A DNA stretch of 64,000 bases from Thauera sedimentorum (GTDB lineage: Bacteria; Pseudomonadota; Gammaproteobacteria; Burkholderiales; Rhodocyclaceae), in NCBI RefSeq assembly GCF_014489115.1, contig NZ_JACTAH010000002.1, positions 372,001 to 436,000 on the forward strand, written 5' to 3'. Shown here piece by piece: positions 8,447 to 20,250 of this stretch. The notes under the pieces are model-generated. The model was not told where the DNA came from. It was given only the letters and a program-made list of their open reading frames with translations, and searched no databases. The position numbers and the translations under genes are program-made. The first letter of the stretch is position 1. Every line of letters starts with the position of its first letter.

Positions 8447-9670
8447 TCAGCCGCCGAAGTCGTCGAGCATGATGTTCTCGCGTTCGACGCCGAGGTCCAG
8501 CAGCATCTTGATCACCGCCGCGTTCATCATCGGGGGGCCGCACATGTAGAACTCGCAGTCCTCGGGGGCCGGGTGGTCCTTGAGGTAGTTCTCGTACAGC
8601 ACGTTGTGGATGAAGCCGGTGTAGCCGGTCCAGTTGTCCTCCGGCAGCGGGTCGGAGAGCGCCAGGTGCCAGGTGAAGTTCGGGTTCTCTTCCTGCAGCT
8701 TGTTGAACTCGTCGACGTAGAAGGCCTCGCGCATCGAGCGCGCACCGTACCAGAAGGTGATCTTGCGCTTGCTGTGCAGGCGCTTGAGCTGGTCGAAGAT
8801 GTGCGAGCGCATCGGCGCCATGCCGGCACCGCCGCCGATGAAGACCATCTCGTTGTCGGTCTCGCGCGCGAAGAACTCGCCGAAGGGGCCGTACACCGTG
8901 ACCTTGTCACCCGGCTTGAGGTTGAACACCCAGGAGGACATCTTGCCCGGCGGGATGTCGTCGCGTCCCGGCGGGGGCGAGGCCACGCGGATGTTGAACT
9001 TCACCAGGCCCTTCTCTTCCGGGTAGTTGGCCATCGAGTAGGCGCGGATCGTGGTTTCGTCCACCTTGGAGACGAAGCGCCACATGTTGAACTTGTCCCA
9101 GTCGCCGCGGAATTTCTCCTGGATGTCGAAATCCTGGTACTTGACCACGTGCGGCGGGCACTCGAGCTGCACGTAGCCGCCGGCGCGGAAATCCACGTTC
9201 TCGCCTTCCGGCAGGCGCAGGGTGAGTTCCTTGATGAAGGTGGCGACGTTGGGGTTGGACTCCACCGTGCATTCCCACTTTTTCACCCCGAAGACCTCTT
9301 CCGGCACCTCGATCTTCAGGTCCTGCTTGACCGCAGTCTGGCAGGACAGGCGCCAGCCTTCCTTGGCGTCGCGCTTGGTGAAGTGCGACTCCTCCGCCGG
9401 CAGCATGGAGCCGCCGCCTTCGAAGACCTTGCACTTGCACTGCGCGCAGGTGCCGCCGCCGCCGCAGGCCGAGGGCAGGAACAGGCCGTTTTCGGACAGG
9501 GTCTGCAGCAGCTTGCCGCCGGCCGGCACGGTGAGCTTGTGTTCGCCGTTGATGTCGATGGTGACGTCGCCGCTGGCCACCAGCTTGGAGCGGGCAAAGA
9601 TGATGAACACCGCCAGCGCGAGCACGATCGCGGTGAACATCCCGATGCCGAGTACGATTTCCGTATTCAT
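8447..9670 (-). CDS. nqrF: Na+-translocating NADH:quinone reductase subunit F
   Basis: Entry subunit of Na+-NQR: it oxidises NADH through FAD and passes electrons via a 2Fe-2S centre. 407 residues: one N-terminal membrane helix (about 3-25); a ferredoxin domain with ligands Cys69, Cys75, Cys78 and Cys110; an FAD-binding domain with RAYSMANYP; and an NADH-binding domain with [12 protein letters not shown] and the C-terminal CGPPMM motif. It is the last nqr gene. The apbE and nqrM genes that often follow nqrF in gammaproteobacteria are not here. Confidence 0.97.
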   Translation of the reverse strand: MNTEIVLGIGMFTAIVLALAVFIIFARSKLVASGDVTIDINGEHKLTVPAGGKLLQTLSENGLFLPSACGGGGTCAQCKCKVFEGGGSMLPAEESHFTKRDAKEGWRLSCQTAVKQDLKIEVPEEVFGVKKWECTVESNPNVATFIKELTLRLPEGENVDFRAGGYVQLECPPHVVKYQDFDIQEKFRGDWDKFNMWRFVSKVDETTIRAYSMANYPEEKGLVKFNIRVASPPPGRDDIPPGKMSSWVFNLKPGDKVTVYGPFGEFFARETDNEMVFIGGGAGMAPMRSHIFDQLKRLHSKRKITFWYGARSMREAFYVDEFNKLQEENPNFTWHLALSDPLPEDNWTGYTGFIHNVLYENYLKDHPAPEDCEFYMCGPPMMNAAVIKMLLDLGVERENIMLDDFGG

Positions 9671-9685
9671 GCGTTCATTCCATCC

Positions 9686-10294
9686 TTACAGCTGCACACC
9701 GGAGAAGGACATGAAGCCCAGCGACATCAGCCCGATGGTGATGAAGGTGATGCCCAGGCCCTGCAGGCCCTCGGGCACGTCGCTGTACTTGAGCTTCTCG
9801 CGGATGCCTGCCAGCAGTGCGATCGCCAGCGCCCAGGAGAAGCCCGAGCCGACGCCATACACCACGCTCTCGCCCAGGCCGTAGTCGCGCTCGACCATGA
9901 ACAGGGTGCCGCCCAGGATGGCGCAGTTCACCGTGATCAGCGGCAGGAACACGCCCAGCGCGTTGTAGAGCGCGGGCACGTACTTGTCGAGCAGCATCTC
10001 GAGGATCTGCACCATCGCGGCGATCACGCCGATGTAGGACAGCAGGCCGAGGAAGGACAGATCGACGTCCGGCAGGCCGGCCCACGCCAGCGCGCCGTCG
10101 CGCAGCAGCCAGGTGTAGATCAGGTTGTTGGCCGGCACGGTGATCGTCTGTACGACGATCACCGCAACGCCCAGGCCGATCGCGGTTTCTACCTTCTTGG
10201 AGATGGCGATGAAGGTGCACATCCCCAGGAAGAAGGCCAGCGCCATGTTCTCGATGAACACCGCGCGCACGAAGAGACTGATGTAGTGCTCCAT
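9686..10294 (-). CDS. nqrE: Na+-NQR subunit E
   Basis: 202-residue membrane subunit with six predicted membrane helices. Together with NqrD it forms the core that holds an intramembrane iron-sulfur centre. The conserved VNCAILGG segment carries one of the cysteine ligands, and [15 protein letters not shown] near the N-terminus carries the other. It starts 1 base after the nqrD stop and ends 15 bases before nqrF, so it is clearly within the operon. Confidence 0.97.
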   Translation of the reverse strand: MEHYISLFVRAVFIENMALAFFLGMCTFIAISKKVETAIGLGVAVIVVQTITVPANNLIYTWLLRDGALAWAGLPDVDLSFLGLLSYIGVIAAMVQILEMLLDKYVPALYNALGVFLPLITVNCAILGGTLFMVERDYGLGESVVYGVGSGFSWALAIALLAGIREKLKYSDVPEGLQGLGITFITIGLMSLGFMSFSGVQL

Positions 10295-10295
10295 A

Positions 10296-10964
10296 TCAGT
10301 ACACCTCCTTGGCGATCACCTGCGGCGCCATCTTGAAGCTCGGCTTCTCGACCTGCTCCTTCTTCCAGGTGCGCAGCGCCCAGATGAACAGGCCGATCAG
10401 GAAGAAGGCCGAGGGCGGCAGCAGCAGCAGACCGTTGGGCAGGTACCAGCCGCCGTCCTTGGTCAGCGGCAGGATGGCCACGCCGAACAGCTTGCCGGCA
10501 CCGAACAGCTCGCGCACGATGCCCAGCGCGATCAGCATGGCGCTGTAGCCCAGGCCGTTGCCGATGCCGTCGAGGAAGGACAGCCACGGCGGGTTCTGCA
10601 TGGCGAAGGCTTCGGCGCGGCCCATGACGATGCAGTTGGTGATGATCAGGCCGACGAACACCGACAGCTGCTTGGACAGGCTGTAGGCATAGGCCTTGAG
10701 CACCTGGTCGACCACGATCACCAGCGAGGCGATGATCACCATCTGCACGATCATGCGGATGGAGCTGGGGATCTGCGCGCGGATCAGCGAGATGAACAGG
10801 TTGGAGAAGCCGGTCACCAGGGTGAGCGCGATCGACATCACCAGCGCGGTCTGCAGGTTGGAAGTGACCGCGAGCGCCGAACAGATGCCGAGGATCTGCA
10901 GTGCGATCGGGTTGTTCTTGAAGACCGGATTGAGCAGGACTTCCTTGGGCGTGGGCTTGGACAT
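10296..10964 (-). CDS. nqrD: Na+-NQR subunit D
   Basis: 222-residue membrane subunit, a paralogue of NqrE with inverted topology. [14 protein letters not shown] holds the conserved Cys in the half-helix, and [10 protein letters not shown] near the N-terminus holds the second. About six membrane segments are visible. The gene starts 2 bases after nqrC ends and 1 base separates it from nqrE. Confidence 0.97.
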   Translation of the reverse strand: MSKPTPKEVLLNPVFKNNPIALQILGICSALAVTSNLQTALVMSIALTLVTGFSNLFISLIRAQIPSSIRMIVQMVIIASLVIVVDQVLKAYAYSLSKQLSVFVGLIITNCIVMGRAEAFAMQNPPWLSFLDGIGNGLGYSAMLIALGIVRELFGAGKLFGVAILPLTKDGGWYLPNGLLLLPPSAFFLIGLFIWALRTWKKEQVEKPSFKMAPQVIAKEVY

Positions 10965-10966
10965 GT

Positions 10967-11758
10967 TCAGACCCCCTGAGTGCTACGCAGCTTGGCGAGG
11001 AAGGGGCCGAAGCCCTGCTCGCCGAGCCAGAATTGGAGCAGGCGATTGACGCCGTTGCTGGTCAGCGTGGCGCCGGCCAGCGCGTCGACCTGGTGTTCGG
11101 CCTGCGGACTGGACGGATCGACGCCGCCCTTGACGATCTCGATCACCGGCTTGCCGGACTCGTCGAACAGCGACTTGCCCACCCACTGCGCCTTCCAGTT
11201 CGGGTTGTCGACCTCGCCGCCGAGGCCCGGCGTCTCCGCATGCTGGTAGAAACCCATGCCGACCACGGTGTTCAGGTCGCCCTTGACCGCCATGAAACCG
11301 TGCAGCGTGGACCACAGGCCGTAGCCGCGGATCGGCAGGATCAGGGTTTCCAGGCGGCCGTCCTGCTCCACCATGTACACCGTGGTGTAGCGCTCGCGGC
11401 GCTTGATCAGCGCGATGTCCTGGTCGCCCGGCAGGGCTTCGGACAGCGCGGGATCGCGCGCCGCCTTGAGCGGATCGAAGAGGGCCGGGTCGTGCGCATC
11501 GGAGAACTCGCCGGTCTCCAGGTCGACGATCCGGGCGGTGATGCGTTCCGCGAACAGCGACTTCACCTCGCGCGCAGGCAGCCGCCCTTCGCCCAGTCCG
11601 GCGATGGACAGGATGCTGCGCTGCTTGTCGAGCTGGCGGTTCTCGATCTGGATGGGCTTGAGCGACACCGCCGCCCCGGCCACGAAGACCGAACTGACGA
11701 GACTGACCGCAAGCGCCACCAGCAGCGTGCGGGTCGTCGATTCCTTCTTACTGGACAT
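10967..11758 (-). CDS. nqrC: Na+-NQR subunit C (covalent flavoprotein)
   Basis: 263 residues: one N-terminal membrane helix (about 10-32) and a periplasmic flavin domain. The FMN-accepting threonine is Thr231 in [11 protein letters not shown], matching the S/A-G-A-T acceptor motif; the flavin is attached by the ApbE transferase, whose gene is not in this window. The [17 protein letters not shown] stretch is typical of NqrC. It overlaps the end of nqrB by 11 bases, indicating coupling. Confidence 0.96.
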   Translation of the reverse strand: MSSKKESTTRTLLVALAVSLVSSVFVAGAAVSLKPIQIENRQLDKQRSILSIAGLGEGRLPAREVKSLFAERITARIVDLETGEFSDAHDPALFDPLKAARDPALSEALPGDQDIALIKRRERYTTVYMVEQDGRLETLILPIRGYGLWSTLHGFMAVKGDLNTVVGMGFYQHAETPGLGGEVDNPNWKAQWVGKSLFDESGKPVIEIVKGGVDPSSPQAEHQVDALAGATLTSNGVNRLLQFWLGEQGFGPFLAKLRSTQGV

Positions 11759-12962
11759 TGCGCGCGAGCCTCCGCTTGATGTTGGCCGCGATCACGAAGT
11801 GGTCGATCAGCGGCGCGCACAGGTTGGCGAACAGGATCGCCAGCATCATTCCTTCGGGGAAGGCCGGGTTCACCACACGGATCAGGACCACCATGACGCC
11901 GATGAGTGCCCCGAAGATCCACTTGCCGGTATTGGTCATCGACGCGGACACCGGGTCGGTGGCCATGAAGATCATGCCGAAGGCGAAGCCGCCGACCACC
12001 ATGTGCCAGTACCAGGGCATGGCGAACATCGGGTTGGAGTCCGAACCGATGGTGTTGAACAGCGTGCTCATGGCGATCATGCCCAGCATCACGCCGGAGA
12101 CGATGCGCCAGGAGGCGATCTTGGTGAGCAGCAGGAAGGCGCCGCCGATGAAGATCGCCAGCGTGCCGGTCTCGCCGATGGAGCCGTGCATGTTGCCGAG
12201 GAAGGCGTCCCACCAGGTCAGCCCTGCGGCGGCGATGGCTTCCATGCCGCCGGCGGCGCCCAGGCCCAGCGCGGTGGCGCCGGTGTAGCCGTCGACCGCG
12301 GTCCATACCGCATCGCCCGACATCTGCGCCGGGTAGGCGAAGAACAGGAAGGCACGGCCGGTCAGCGCCGGGTTGAGGAAGTTCTTGCCGGTGCCGCCGA
12401 ACACTTCCTTGCCGATCACCACGCCGAAGCTGATCCCCAGCGCCACCTGCCACAAGGGGATGGACGGCGGGCAGGCCAGGGCGAAGAGCACCGAGGTGAC
12501 GAAGAAGCCTTCGTTGACCTCATGCTTGCGCACCGAGGCGAACAGCACCTCCCAGAAGCCGCCGACCAGGAAGGTCACCAGGTAGACCGGCAGGAAGTAG
12601 GCTGCGCCGTGGATCATGTTGTCCCACAGGCTTCCCGGGTCGAAGCCGGCGAACACCGAGATCAGGGCCAGGCGCCAGTTGTCCTGGGCCGCCAGCAGGT
12701 CGGGGTTGGCAGCGTAGATGCTGTTGGCCTGATGGCCGATGTTCCACATGCCGAAGAACATGGCCGGGAAGGTGCACAGCCACACCGTGATCATCATGCG
12801 CTTGAGGTCGATGCCGTCGCGCACGTGGGCGGTGGTCCGGGTCACGCTCGGCGGACGGTAGAAGAAGGTATCGACCGCTTCGTACAGGGCATACCACTTC
12901 TCGTACTTGCCGCCCTTGTCGAAATGGTGCTCGACGCTGTCGAGGTATTCACGCACGCCCAT
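11748..12962 (-). CDS. nqrB: Na+-NQR subunit B (covalent flavoprotein, Na+ channel)
   Basis: 404-residue multi-spanning subunit that carries covalent FMN and riboflavin and forms the Na+ path. The FMN-accepting residue is Thr230 in [11 protein letters not shown]. The segment [22 protein letters not shown] (read in two parts) is the family signature. The start ATG lies 3 bases after the nqrA stop and the C-terminus overlaps nqrC. Confidence 0.97.
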   Translation of the reverse strand: MGVREYLDSVEHHFDKGGKYEKWYALYEAVDTFFYRPPSVTRTTAHVRDGIDLKRMMITVWLCTFPAMFFGMWNIGHQANSIYAANPDLLAAQDNWRLALISVFAGFDPGSLWDNMIHGAAYFLPVYLVTFLVGGFWEVLFASVRKHEVNEGFFVTSVLFALACPPSIPLWQVALGISFGVVIGKEVFGGTGKNFLNPALTGRAFLFFAYPAQMSGDAVWTAVDGYTGATALGLGAAGGMEAIAAAGLTWWDAFLGNMHGSIGETGTLAIFIGGAFLLLTKIASWRIVSGVMLGMIAMSTLFNTIGSDSNPMFAMPWYWHMVVGGFAFGMIFMATDPVSASMTNTGKWIFGALIGVMVVLIRVVNPAFPEGMMLAILFANLCAPLIDHFVIAANIKRRLARNVQ

Positions 12963-12965
12963 CGA

Positions 12966-14403
<1,438 letters not shown>

Positions 14404-14427
14404 GTCCCTGCACGAACAAACCTGCGG

Positions 14428-14456
14428 ATTATAAAAGACATGAGACGGGCTGCCAC
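14428..14456 (-). promoter_or_regulatory. Probable sigma70 promoter of nqrABCDEF
   Basis: The minus strand reads a perfect TATAAT (14433-14428) in an AT-rich island (CTTTTATAATC) that stands out from the GC-rich surroundings. At 16-17 bases upstream the best -35 is TGGCAG/GTGGCA, a weak match. The predicted start is near 14421, giving a leader of about 118 bases. Confidence 0.55.
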
Positions 14457-14543
14457 CCCGTAAAAACCCTTTTTCCACGCCCCCGCTTGGTGCAGAAACG
14501 TCGAAAACCGGGGAAGCCCGCGCCAGGCGGCGCTTTCCGTCCG

Positions 14544-14564
14544 GCGCCGCCCTTGCGGCGGCGC
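14544..14564 (-). terminator. Hairpin at the 3' end of the beta-oxidation cluster
   Basis: A perfect 8-bp stem (GCGCCGCC / GGCGGCGC, loop of 5) lies 10 bases past the stop of the last gene of the cluster. No T-tract follows on the minus strand, so it may be a 3'-end stabiliser or an inefficient terminator rather than an intrinsic one. Confidence 0.4.
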
Positions 14565-14573
14565 GTCATTCGT

Positions 14574-15086
14574 TCAGCCGGACAGGCGCGCCAGCTTGTC
14601 GCCGTAGTGCGCCTTGGTCGCGCAATAGACGGTCTTGTCCAGCTCCACGTGCACCCGGCCCTGTCGGTCGCGCAACTCGGCACGGAAAGTCCGCTCGGTC
14701 TCGCCGTGCTCGGCCAGTTCGCGGCGGACCGCTTCAACGGTGGCGGCATCCACGTGAAAGTCGGCGAACAGGTGGCTGCGCCCGGGGCGGCGGTAGCGGA
14801 TCTGCCCGGCCTTGTCCCACACGATGACGTCGTCGCCCAGCTGCAGGGCCAGCAGCATGGCGAACATCGGATCAGCGGCGGCATACAGCGCGCCGCCGAA
14901 CAGGGCTCCCGCCGGATTCACCGTGCGCCAGGAGTGGCGCAGCATCACCCGGATGGTGGTGAGGTCGCGCGAGACATGAATCACCCGCCCACCGGTGGCG
15001 CGGTAGGACGGGTAGAAGTTGAAACCCAGGCGCAGCAGTGCCGCCCGGAAACGCGGCGGCACCCTGTCCAGCAGTTTGGGACGCAC
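14574..15086 (-). CDS. DUF4442-type hotdog-fold protein (probable acyl-CoA thioesterase)
   Basis: 170 residues. The region around residues 55-75, PAGALFGGALYAAADPMFAM, matches the hotdog-fold helix entry of DUF4442 proteins, and the DKTVYCAT segment near the end is the usual closing strand. The fold suggests thioester hydrolysis on acyl-CoA, but no substrate can be read from the sequence. It starts 7 bases after the thiolase stop and is the last gene of the fatty-acid cluster, which fits a role in acyl-CoA turnover. Confidence 0.75.
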   Translation of the reverse strand: MRPKLLDRVPPRFRAALLRLGFNFYPSYRATGGRVIHVSRDLTTIRVMLRHSWRTVNPAGALFGGALYAAADPMFAMLLALQLGDDVIVWDKAGQIRYRRPGRSHLFADFHVDAATVEAVRRELAEHGETERTFRAELRDRQGRVHVELDKTVYCATKAHYGDKLARLSG

Positions 15087-15093
15087 GGACGGC

Positions 15094-16293
15094 TCAGACG
15101 CGCTCGAATACCCCGGCCGCGCCCATGCCGGTGCCGATGCACATGCTGATCATGCCGTGCCGCAGGCCGGCGTCGCGCTGCATGGCGGCCATCAGCGTGG
15201 CGGTACGGATCGCCCCGGTGGCGCCCAGCGGATGGCCGAGCGCGATCGCGCCGCCCAGCGGATTGACCCGCGCCGGGTCCATGTCGAGCTGGCGCATCAC
15301 CGCCAGCGCCTGCGCGGCAAAGGCCTCGTTGAGCTCGGTCCAGCCGATGTCGGCGAGCTTCACCCCGGCCGCGGCCAGCGCGCGCGGGATGGCCTCCACC
15401 GGGCCGATGCCCATGATCTCGGGCGGCACGCCGGCCACCGCGAAGGAGGCGAAACGCGCAATCGGCGTGGCGTTGTAGCGCTTGAGTGCGGCCTCGGACA
15501 TCAGCAGCACCGCACCGGCACCGTCTGACATCTGCGAACTGTTGCCCGCGGTCACCGAGCCGCGTGCGGCGAACACCGGACGCAGCTTGGCCAGCCCCTC
15601 GGCGGTGGCTTCGGCGCGCGGACCCTCGTCGTCCTCGCAGACGCGCTCGACCACCCGCACCGTACCGCCCTCGCCGGGCAGATGGGCGCTCACGGCGTAG
15701 GGCGAGATCTCGTCGCGGAAGCGTCCGCCGGCGATCGCCGCGCAGGCCCGGCGGTGCGACTCCAGCGCGAAGGCGTCCTGGTCCTCACGGCTCACCTGCC
15801 ACTTGGCGGCCACCTTCTCGGCGGTCAGACCCATGCCGTAGGCGATGCCGATGTTCTCCTCGCGGGCGAAGATCGCCGGATTGAGGCTGACCTTGTTGCC
15901 CATGATCTGCGGCATCGCGCTCATCGACTCGGTGCCGGCGGCGATCATCACGTCCGCCTCGCCGAGGCGGATGCGGTTGGCGGCATCGGCCACCGCCTGC
16001 AGGCCGGAGGCGCAGAAGCGGTTGATGGTGATGCCCGGCACGCGATCCGGCAGGCCGGCCAGCAACAGGCCGATGCGTGCCACGTTCATGCCCTGTTCGG
16101 CTTCCGGCATCGCGCAGCCGACGATCACGTCGCCGATCTCGCCGGCGTCCAGCCCCGGCACCTTGCCGACCACCGCGCTCAGCACGTGGGCCAGCATGTC
16201 GTCCGGGCGGACGCTGCGGAACATGCCGTTGCGCTTCGACACCGGCGTGCGCGTCGCGGCGACGATGTAGGCGTCCTGAATCTGCTTGCTCAT
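15094..16293 (-). CDS. Acetyl-CoA C-acyltransferase (FadA-type thiolase)
   Basis: 399-residue thiolase that cleaves 3-ketoacyl-CoA with CoA, the last step of beta-oxidation. The catalytic residues are all present: acyl-accepting Cys94 in NRFCASGLQAV, His354 in GHPLGATG, and Cys385 in CIGTGMG. It follows the FadN-type multifunctional gene (149-base gap holding a REP-like unit) and is probably its partner thiolase. A second thiolase of different subfamily sits earlier in the same cluster (23785-25071), so the two may differ in chain length. Confidence 0.93.
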   Translation of the reverse strand: MSKQIQDAYIVAATRTPVSKRNGMFRSVRPDDMLAHVLSAVVGKVPGLDAGEIGDVIVGCAMPEAEQGMNVARIGLLLAGLPDRVPGITINRFCASGLQAVADAANRIRLGEADVMIAAGTESMSAMPQIMGNKVSLNPAIFAREENIGIAYGMGLTAEKVAAKWQVSREDQDAFALESHRRACAAIAGGRFRDEISPYAVSAHLPGEGGTVRVVERVCEDDEGPRAEATAEGLAKLRPVFAARGSVTAGNSSQMSDGAGAVLLMSEAALKRYNATPIARFASFAVAGVPPEIMGIGPVEAIPRALAAAGVKLADIGWTELNEAFAAQALAVMRQLDMDPARVNPLGGAIALGHPLGATGAIRTATLMAAMQRDAGLRHGMISMCIGTGMGAAGVFERV

Positions 16294-16351
16294 TTTCTAT
16301 GTCTCCTGATGTTCGGTTGGCGCATCCTGATCGCTGCGGCTCGCAGGGTCT

Positions 16352-16427
16352 GTAGGAGCGGCCTTGGCCGCGATGCGGCGCTTCCCGCGGGCCAATGAGG
16401 CCGCATCGCGGGCAAGCCCGCTCCTAC
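16352..16427. repeat. REP-like palindromic repeat, copy A
   Basis: The left arm begins GTAGGAGCGGCCTTGGCCGC and the right arm ends GGGCAAGCCCGCTCCTAC; the two form a long imperfect inverted repeat with GATGCGGC / GCCGCATC inside. Three further copies occur at 31551, 39277 and 58500. This one lies between two genes of the beta-oxidation cluster, where it could act as an mRNA-processing or stability element. Confidence 0.85.
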
Positions 16428-16442
16428 GCCGAGGCAGCGCGC

Positions 16443-18824
16443 TCAGTTGCGCAGCGGCTTGCCGGTTTCCAGCATGTGCACGATGCGTTGCTGGGTCTGC
16501 TCGTTCTTCAGCAGCTCGACGAACTGCGCACGCTCGACGTCGAGGATCCACGCCTCGCTGACCCGCGCATTGGTATCCACCTCGCCGCCGCACAGCGCGG
16601 TGGCCGCGGCCTTGGACACGCGGTAGTCGTGGGCGGAGATGAAGCCGCCCTCGCGCATGTTGGCGAGCATCATTTCGCAGGTGGCGATGCCGTTGCGCCC
16701 GGCCACCACCACCTTGCGCTCGACCAGGGGCGGGCGCCAGCCGGCCTCGGCCATCGCACGCGCACGGCGGATGGCCACGTAGAGCAGCTCGTGGGCGTTG
16801 AACAGCACGTCGTCGGAGGGCTTGGCGAAGCCGTACTGCACCGCCTCGACCGCGCTCTTGGCCACGGTCGCCATGGCCACGGTCTGGAAGGCGGTCTGGA
16901 TGTAGGGGAAGACGTCGCCGCCCGCGGCACGTTGCGCCAGTCGGTGGGCCTGCAGGGCGAACTCCTTGCTGCCACCACCGGCCGGAATCAGGCCGACGCC
17001 CACTTCCACCAGGCCGACGTAGCTCTCCAGCGCCATCACGCGGTGCGCCGCGTGCATGGCGAACTCGCAACCGCCGCCCAGGGCCATGCCCTGCACCGCG
17101 GCCACCACCGGCACCTGGGCGTGCTTGATCGCCATCGAGGCCTGCTGGAACTTGGCCACCGTCTTCTCGAGCAGGTCGAACTGGCCGGCCTGGCAGGCCG
17201 CCGCCACCTGCTGCAGGTTGGCCCCCACCGCGAACGGCGCCTCGTGCCACAGCACCACGCCGTCGAGATCGCGTTCGGCGCGCGCCACCGCTTCGAGCAG
17301 GCCGTCGAGCACCTCGTCGCCGATGGCATGCATCTTGGACTTGAAGGACAGGATGCCGATGCGGGCGTCCTGGTCGGGGCGCAGCCACAGGCGCACGCCG
17401 TCGTTTTCCCACAGGGTCTCGCCACGCGAGCGCGGCGCTTCGCCCATGACCTGCTCGGGGTAGAGCTGGCGCTCATACACCGGCAGCGCGGAGCGCGCCT
17501 TCAGCGCATCGTCCGCAGCGCTGTAGGAGCCGGCGGCCTCGTGCACGCCGTCGCGCCGGAACACCCAGGCCGGCAGCGGCGCGCTGGCCATCGCGCGGCC
17601 GTGCTCGATGTCCGCACGGACCATTTCGGCGACCTCGCGCCAGCCGGCGGCCTGCCAGGTCTCGAACGGACCCTGCGCCCAGCCGAAGCCCCAGCGCATG
17701 GCCAGGTCGAGGTCGCGCGCGTTGTCGGCGATGTCGCCCAGGTGCACCGCGCAGTAGTGGAAGACGTCGCGGAAGATGGACCACAGGAACTGGGCCTGCG
17801 GATGCGCGCAGGCGGCCAGGCGGGCGAACTTCTCCTTCGCGTCCCGCAGCTTGAGGATCTCGTCCACCTCTACGGCAATTTCGGCGCCGCTAGGCCGGTA
17901 GTCCTGCCTGGCCAGATCCAGCACCATGATCTGCTTGCCTTCCTTGCGGAAGATGCCGGCGCGGGTCTTCTGCCCCAGCGCACCCTTGGCGATCAGCGCC
18001 TGCAGCCACTCGGGGCTTGCGAAATGCGCGTGCCAGGGGTCGTCCGCCAGGGTGGCCTGCATGGTGCCGACCACGTGCGCGAGGGTGTCGAGGCCGACCA
18101 CGTCGGCGGTGCGGTAGGTGGCGCTCTTGGGGCGGCCGATACGCGGCCCGGTGAGCGCGTCCACTTCGTCGAAACCCAGCCCGAGGCGGGCGGTATGGTG
18201 CATGACCGCGAGGATGGAGAACACGCCGACGCGGTTGGCTACGAAGTTGGGGGTGTCCTTGGCGCGCACGATGCCCTTGCCAAGGCGGCTGGTGACCCAG
18301 GTCTCCAGCGCGTCGAGCATCGCGGGCTCGGTGTCGCGGGTGGCGATCAGCTCGACCAGCGGCATGTAGCGCGGCGGGTTGAAGAAATGGATGCCGCAGA
18401 AGCGCCCGCGCAGTGCCGCCGGCATGCCCTCGGCGAGCGCATTGATCGACAGGCCGGAAGTGTTGGAGGCGAAAATCGCATTCGGACGGATGTGGGGCGC
18501 GACCTTGGCGTAGAGGTCGAGCTTCCATTCCATCTTCTCGGCAATCGCCTCGATGATCAGGTCGCAGTCGCGCAGTTGCTCCAGATCGCTGCCGTAGTTG
18601 GCCGCGTCGATGAAGGCCAGACGGTCCTTGGCCGCCAGCGGCGCCGGGTCGAGCTTCTTCAGCCCGGCCAGCGCGCGGTCGACGATCGCGTTCGGCTTGC
18701 CCTCCTTCGCGGAGAGGTCGAATAGCACCACCGGCACGTCGGCGCTGGCGCAGTGCGCGGCGATCTGCGCGCCCATGACGCCGGCACCGAGCACGGCGAC
18801 CTTGCGGATAATGAAGTTGCTCAC
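16443..18824 (-). CDS. 3-hydroxyacyl-CoA dehydrogenase / enoyl-CoA hydratase, FadN-type domain order
   Basis: 793-residue bifunctional beta-oxidation enzyme with the dehydrogenase first and the hydratase last. The NAD-binding motif GAGVMG is at residues 13-18 and a second dehydrogenase C-terminal half follows (about 190-480, with TPNFVANRVGVFS). The crotonase domain occupies about 490-690, with AVGANLQQ and QGMALGGGCEFAMHAAHRV forming the oxyanion hole. This order is the reverse of E. coli FadB/FadJ and like Bacillus FadN. It hydrates 2-enoyl-CoA and oxidises 3-hydroxyacyl-CoA for the FadA-type thiolase downstream. A FadJ-like enzyme with the opposite order is in the same cluster. Confidence 0.93.
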   Translation of the reverse strand: MSNFIIRKVAVLGAGVMGAQIAAHCASADVPVVLFDLSAKEGKPNAIVDRALAGLKKLDPAPLAAKDRLAFIDAANYGSDLEQLRDCDLIIEAIAEKMEWKLDLYAKVAPHIRPNAIFASNTSGLSINALAEGMPAALRGRFCGIHFFNPPRYMPLVELIATRDTEPAMLDALETWVTSRLGKGIVRAKDTPNFVANRVGVFSILAVMHHTARLGLGFDEVDALTGPRIGRPKSATYRTADVVGLDTLAHVVGTMQATLADDPWHAHFASPEWLQALIAKGALGQKTRAGIFRKEGKQIMVLDLARQDYRPSGAEIAVEVDEILKLRDAKEKFARLAACAHPQAQFLWSIFRDVFHYCAVHLGDIADNARDLDLAMRWGFGWAQGPFETWQAAGWREVAEMVRADIEHGRAMASAPLPAWVFRRDGVHEAAGSYSAADDALKARSALPVYERQLYPEQVMGEAPRSRGETLWENDGVRLWLRPDQDARIGILSFKSKMHAIGDEVLDGLLEAVARAERDLDGVVLWHEAPFAVGANLQQVAAACQAGQFDLLEKTVAKFQQASMAIKHAQVPVVAAVQGMALGGGCEFAMHAAHRVMALESYVGLVEVGVGLIPAGGGSKEFALQAHRLAQRAAGGDVFPYIQTAFQTVAMATVAKSAVEAVQYGFAKPSDDVLFNAHELLYVAIRRARAMAEAGWRPPLVERKVVVAGRNGIATCEMMLANMREGGFISAHDYRVSKAAATALCGGEVDTNARVSEAWILDVERAQFVELLKNEQTQQRIVHMLETGKPLRN

Positions 18825-18848
18825 GCTGCTCTCCTATTGCTGCTGTGC

Positions 18849-18870
18849 GGCGCCCGGTGACCCGGGCGCC
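18849..18870 (-). other. Intercistronic hairpin between fadL and the FadN-type gene
   Basis: A perfect 9-bp stem (GGCGCCCGG / CCGGGCGCC, loop TGAC) lies in the 63-base gap. No T-tract follows, so it is unlikely to be a full terminator; it could slow 3' decay of the fadL message or partly attenuate transcription. Confidence 0.45.
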
Positions 18871-18887
18871 GGCCCTTCTATCGAGGG

Positions 18888-20177
18888 TCAGAAGTGGTGG
18901 TTGAGTTGGACGGACAGGATGTGCACCTTGGTGTCGAACTTGCCATCGACCACCTGCGCGGTCGGCGTGGTGCCGAGCACCGTCTGGCGGCGGATCTTGG
19001 CTTCATCGAACATCAGATAGGCGTAACCGACGTCCATGGAGGTCTGTTTGGTGAACTTGTAGTTCATGCCCACCGCCAGCCAGGTGCGATCGGAATCGGG
19101 CAGGCGGACCGTACGGTCAGTGGCGCTCTGGACCGGCGACTCATCGTAGGCCAGACCTGCACGCAGCCGCAGTGCGTCGGTGTACTGATACTGCATACCG
19201 ACGCCAACCCGGTAGGCATCCTTGAAGCCGAGATGCTCGTCCGTGAGCAGGGCACCGCTGCCGCGATGGGTCACCCGCAGCGAGGGGATGGAACTCCAGC
19301 CCGTCCAGGTGTAATCCGCGAGCAGTTCGAGCCGTTCCCCAATCTTCTGAGACAGGGCGAGCGAGGCGGTATCAGGCAGTTCGATCTTGACCTGCACTGG
19401 GGTGGAACCCGCCGGATTCTCGGACTTGCCCTTGACCTTCAGATCGATGCTTGAGCGATAGGTCAGGCCGATGCGGGTAGTCGGCGTAACCTGGAACATC
19501 GCCCCGGCGTTCCAGCCGTAGCCGGTGTCGTCGCCCGACAGCTTGTTCTCCACATCCACCGTGGCCGGCAGAGCGGCCGTGACCGGGATCATGCCGCGCA
19601 GGTCGGCCTCGAACTTGACCATGTTAACGCCGAAGCCCAGCGAAACCAGGTCATTCACCTTCCAGGCAACGGACGGGTTGACGTTGATCGCCTTGATCTC
19701 GGAATAGTTGCCCTGATAACGCCCCATGAAATCGTCATCCCATTCGGTGGCATTGCCGAAGGTGGGCGACACCCCCAGACCGATGCGCAGTTCAGGGGTA
19801 ATGGACATGGTCCAGAAGGCTGCCGGGACATAAGACTGCCCGCCCGCCTGCCCACCATCACCACCCAGCGGATAGGCCGGCACCGGCGGTGCGGCGACGC
19901 GCAACTGGTTGGTACCGCGATCCTTGAATTCAAGCGAGCGGTCGAGCAGGGTCAGCGCGCCGGTAACGTGATGCCCTTCGGCCAGATACGTCATCCCGGC
20001 CGGATTGAAGAAGATGGTCGAAGCATCCTCCGCCACCGCTGCCGAACCCGCATAGGCATAGCCCGTTCCCGCCCCGTTCTGGTTCTGCAGCGCGAAACCC
20101 GCCGCCATCGCGTGCCCCGAAACAAACGCCCCGCTCGCCACGAGCGGTATCCAGACGGCCAGCTTCCTGAGTTTCAT
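18888..20177 (-). CDS. fadL: Outer-membrane long-chain fatty acid transporter, OmpP1/FadL family
   Basis: 429-residue beta-barrel that admits long-chain fatty acids or other hydrophobic compounds across the outer membrane. A signal peptide of about 25 residues (ending GHAMA) is followed by the FadL N-terminal hatch (GFALQNQNGAGTGYAYAG, then FFNPAGMTYL). The barrel ends with a C-terminal aromatic residue in LSVQLNHHF, as expected for BAM recognition. The ATG at 20175-20177 has AGGAGGAG about 5 bases upstream, the strongest ribosome-binding site in the cluster. It fits the cluster as its substrate entry route. Confidence 0.9.
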   Translation of the reverse strand: MKLRKLAVWIPLVASGAFVSGHAMAAGFALQNQNGAGTGYAYAGSAAVAEDASTIFFNPAGMTYLAEGHHVTGALTLLDRSLEFKDRGTNQLRVAAPPVPAYPLGGDGGQAGGQSYVPAAFWTMSITPELRIGLGVSPTFGNATEWDDDFMGRYQGNYSEIKAINVNPSVAWKVNDLVSLGFGVNMVKFEADLRGMIPVTAALPATVDVENKLSGDDTGYGWNAGAMFQVTPTTRIGLTYRSSIDLKVKGKSENPAGSTPVQVKIELPDTASLALSQKIGERLELLADYTWTGWSSIPSLRVTHRGSGALLTDEHLGFKDAYRVGVGMQYQYTDALRLRAGLAYDESPVQSATDRTVRLPDSDRTWLAVGMNYKFTKQTSMDVGYAYLMFDEAKIRRQTVLGTTPTAQVVDGKFDTKVHILSVQLNHHF

Positions 20178-20250
20178 ATAGTCTCCTCCTTTGGTTTTGA
20201 TGGGCGGCAGCGCCCGCCCGGGCGAACAGCATTCCATGCGGCAGTCCGCC

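Noticed and set aside
20178..20250. Possible extra PsrA operators in gaps of the beta-oxidation cluster.
   Set aside because: No CAAAC-N2-4-GTTTG match was found upstream of fadE, degV, the FadJ-like gene, fadL or the FadN-type gene by reading both strands.
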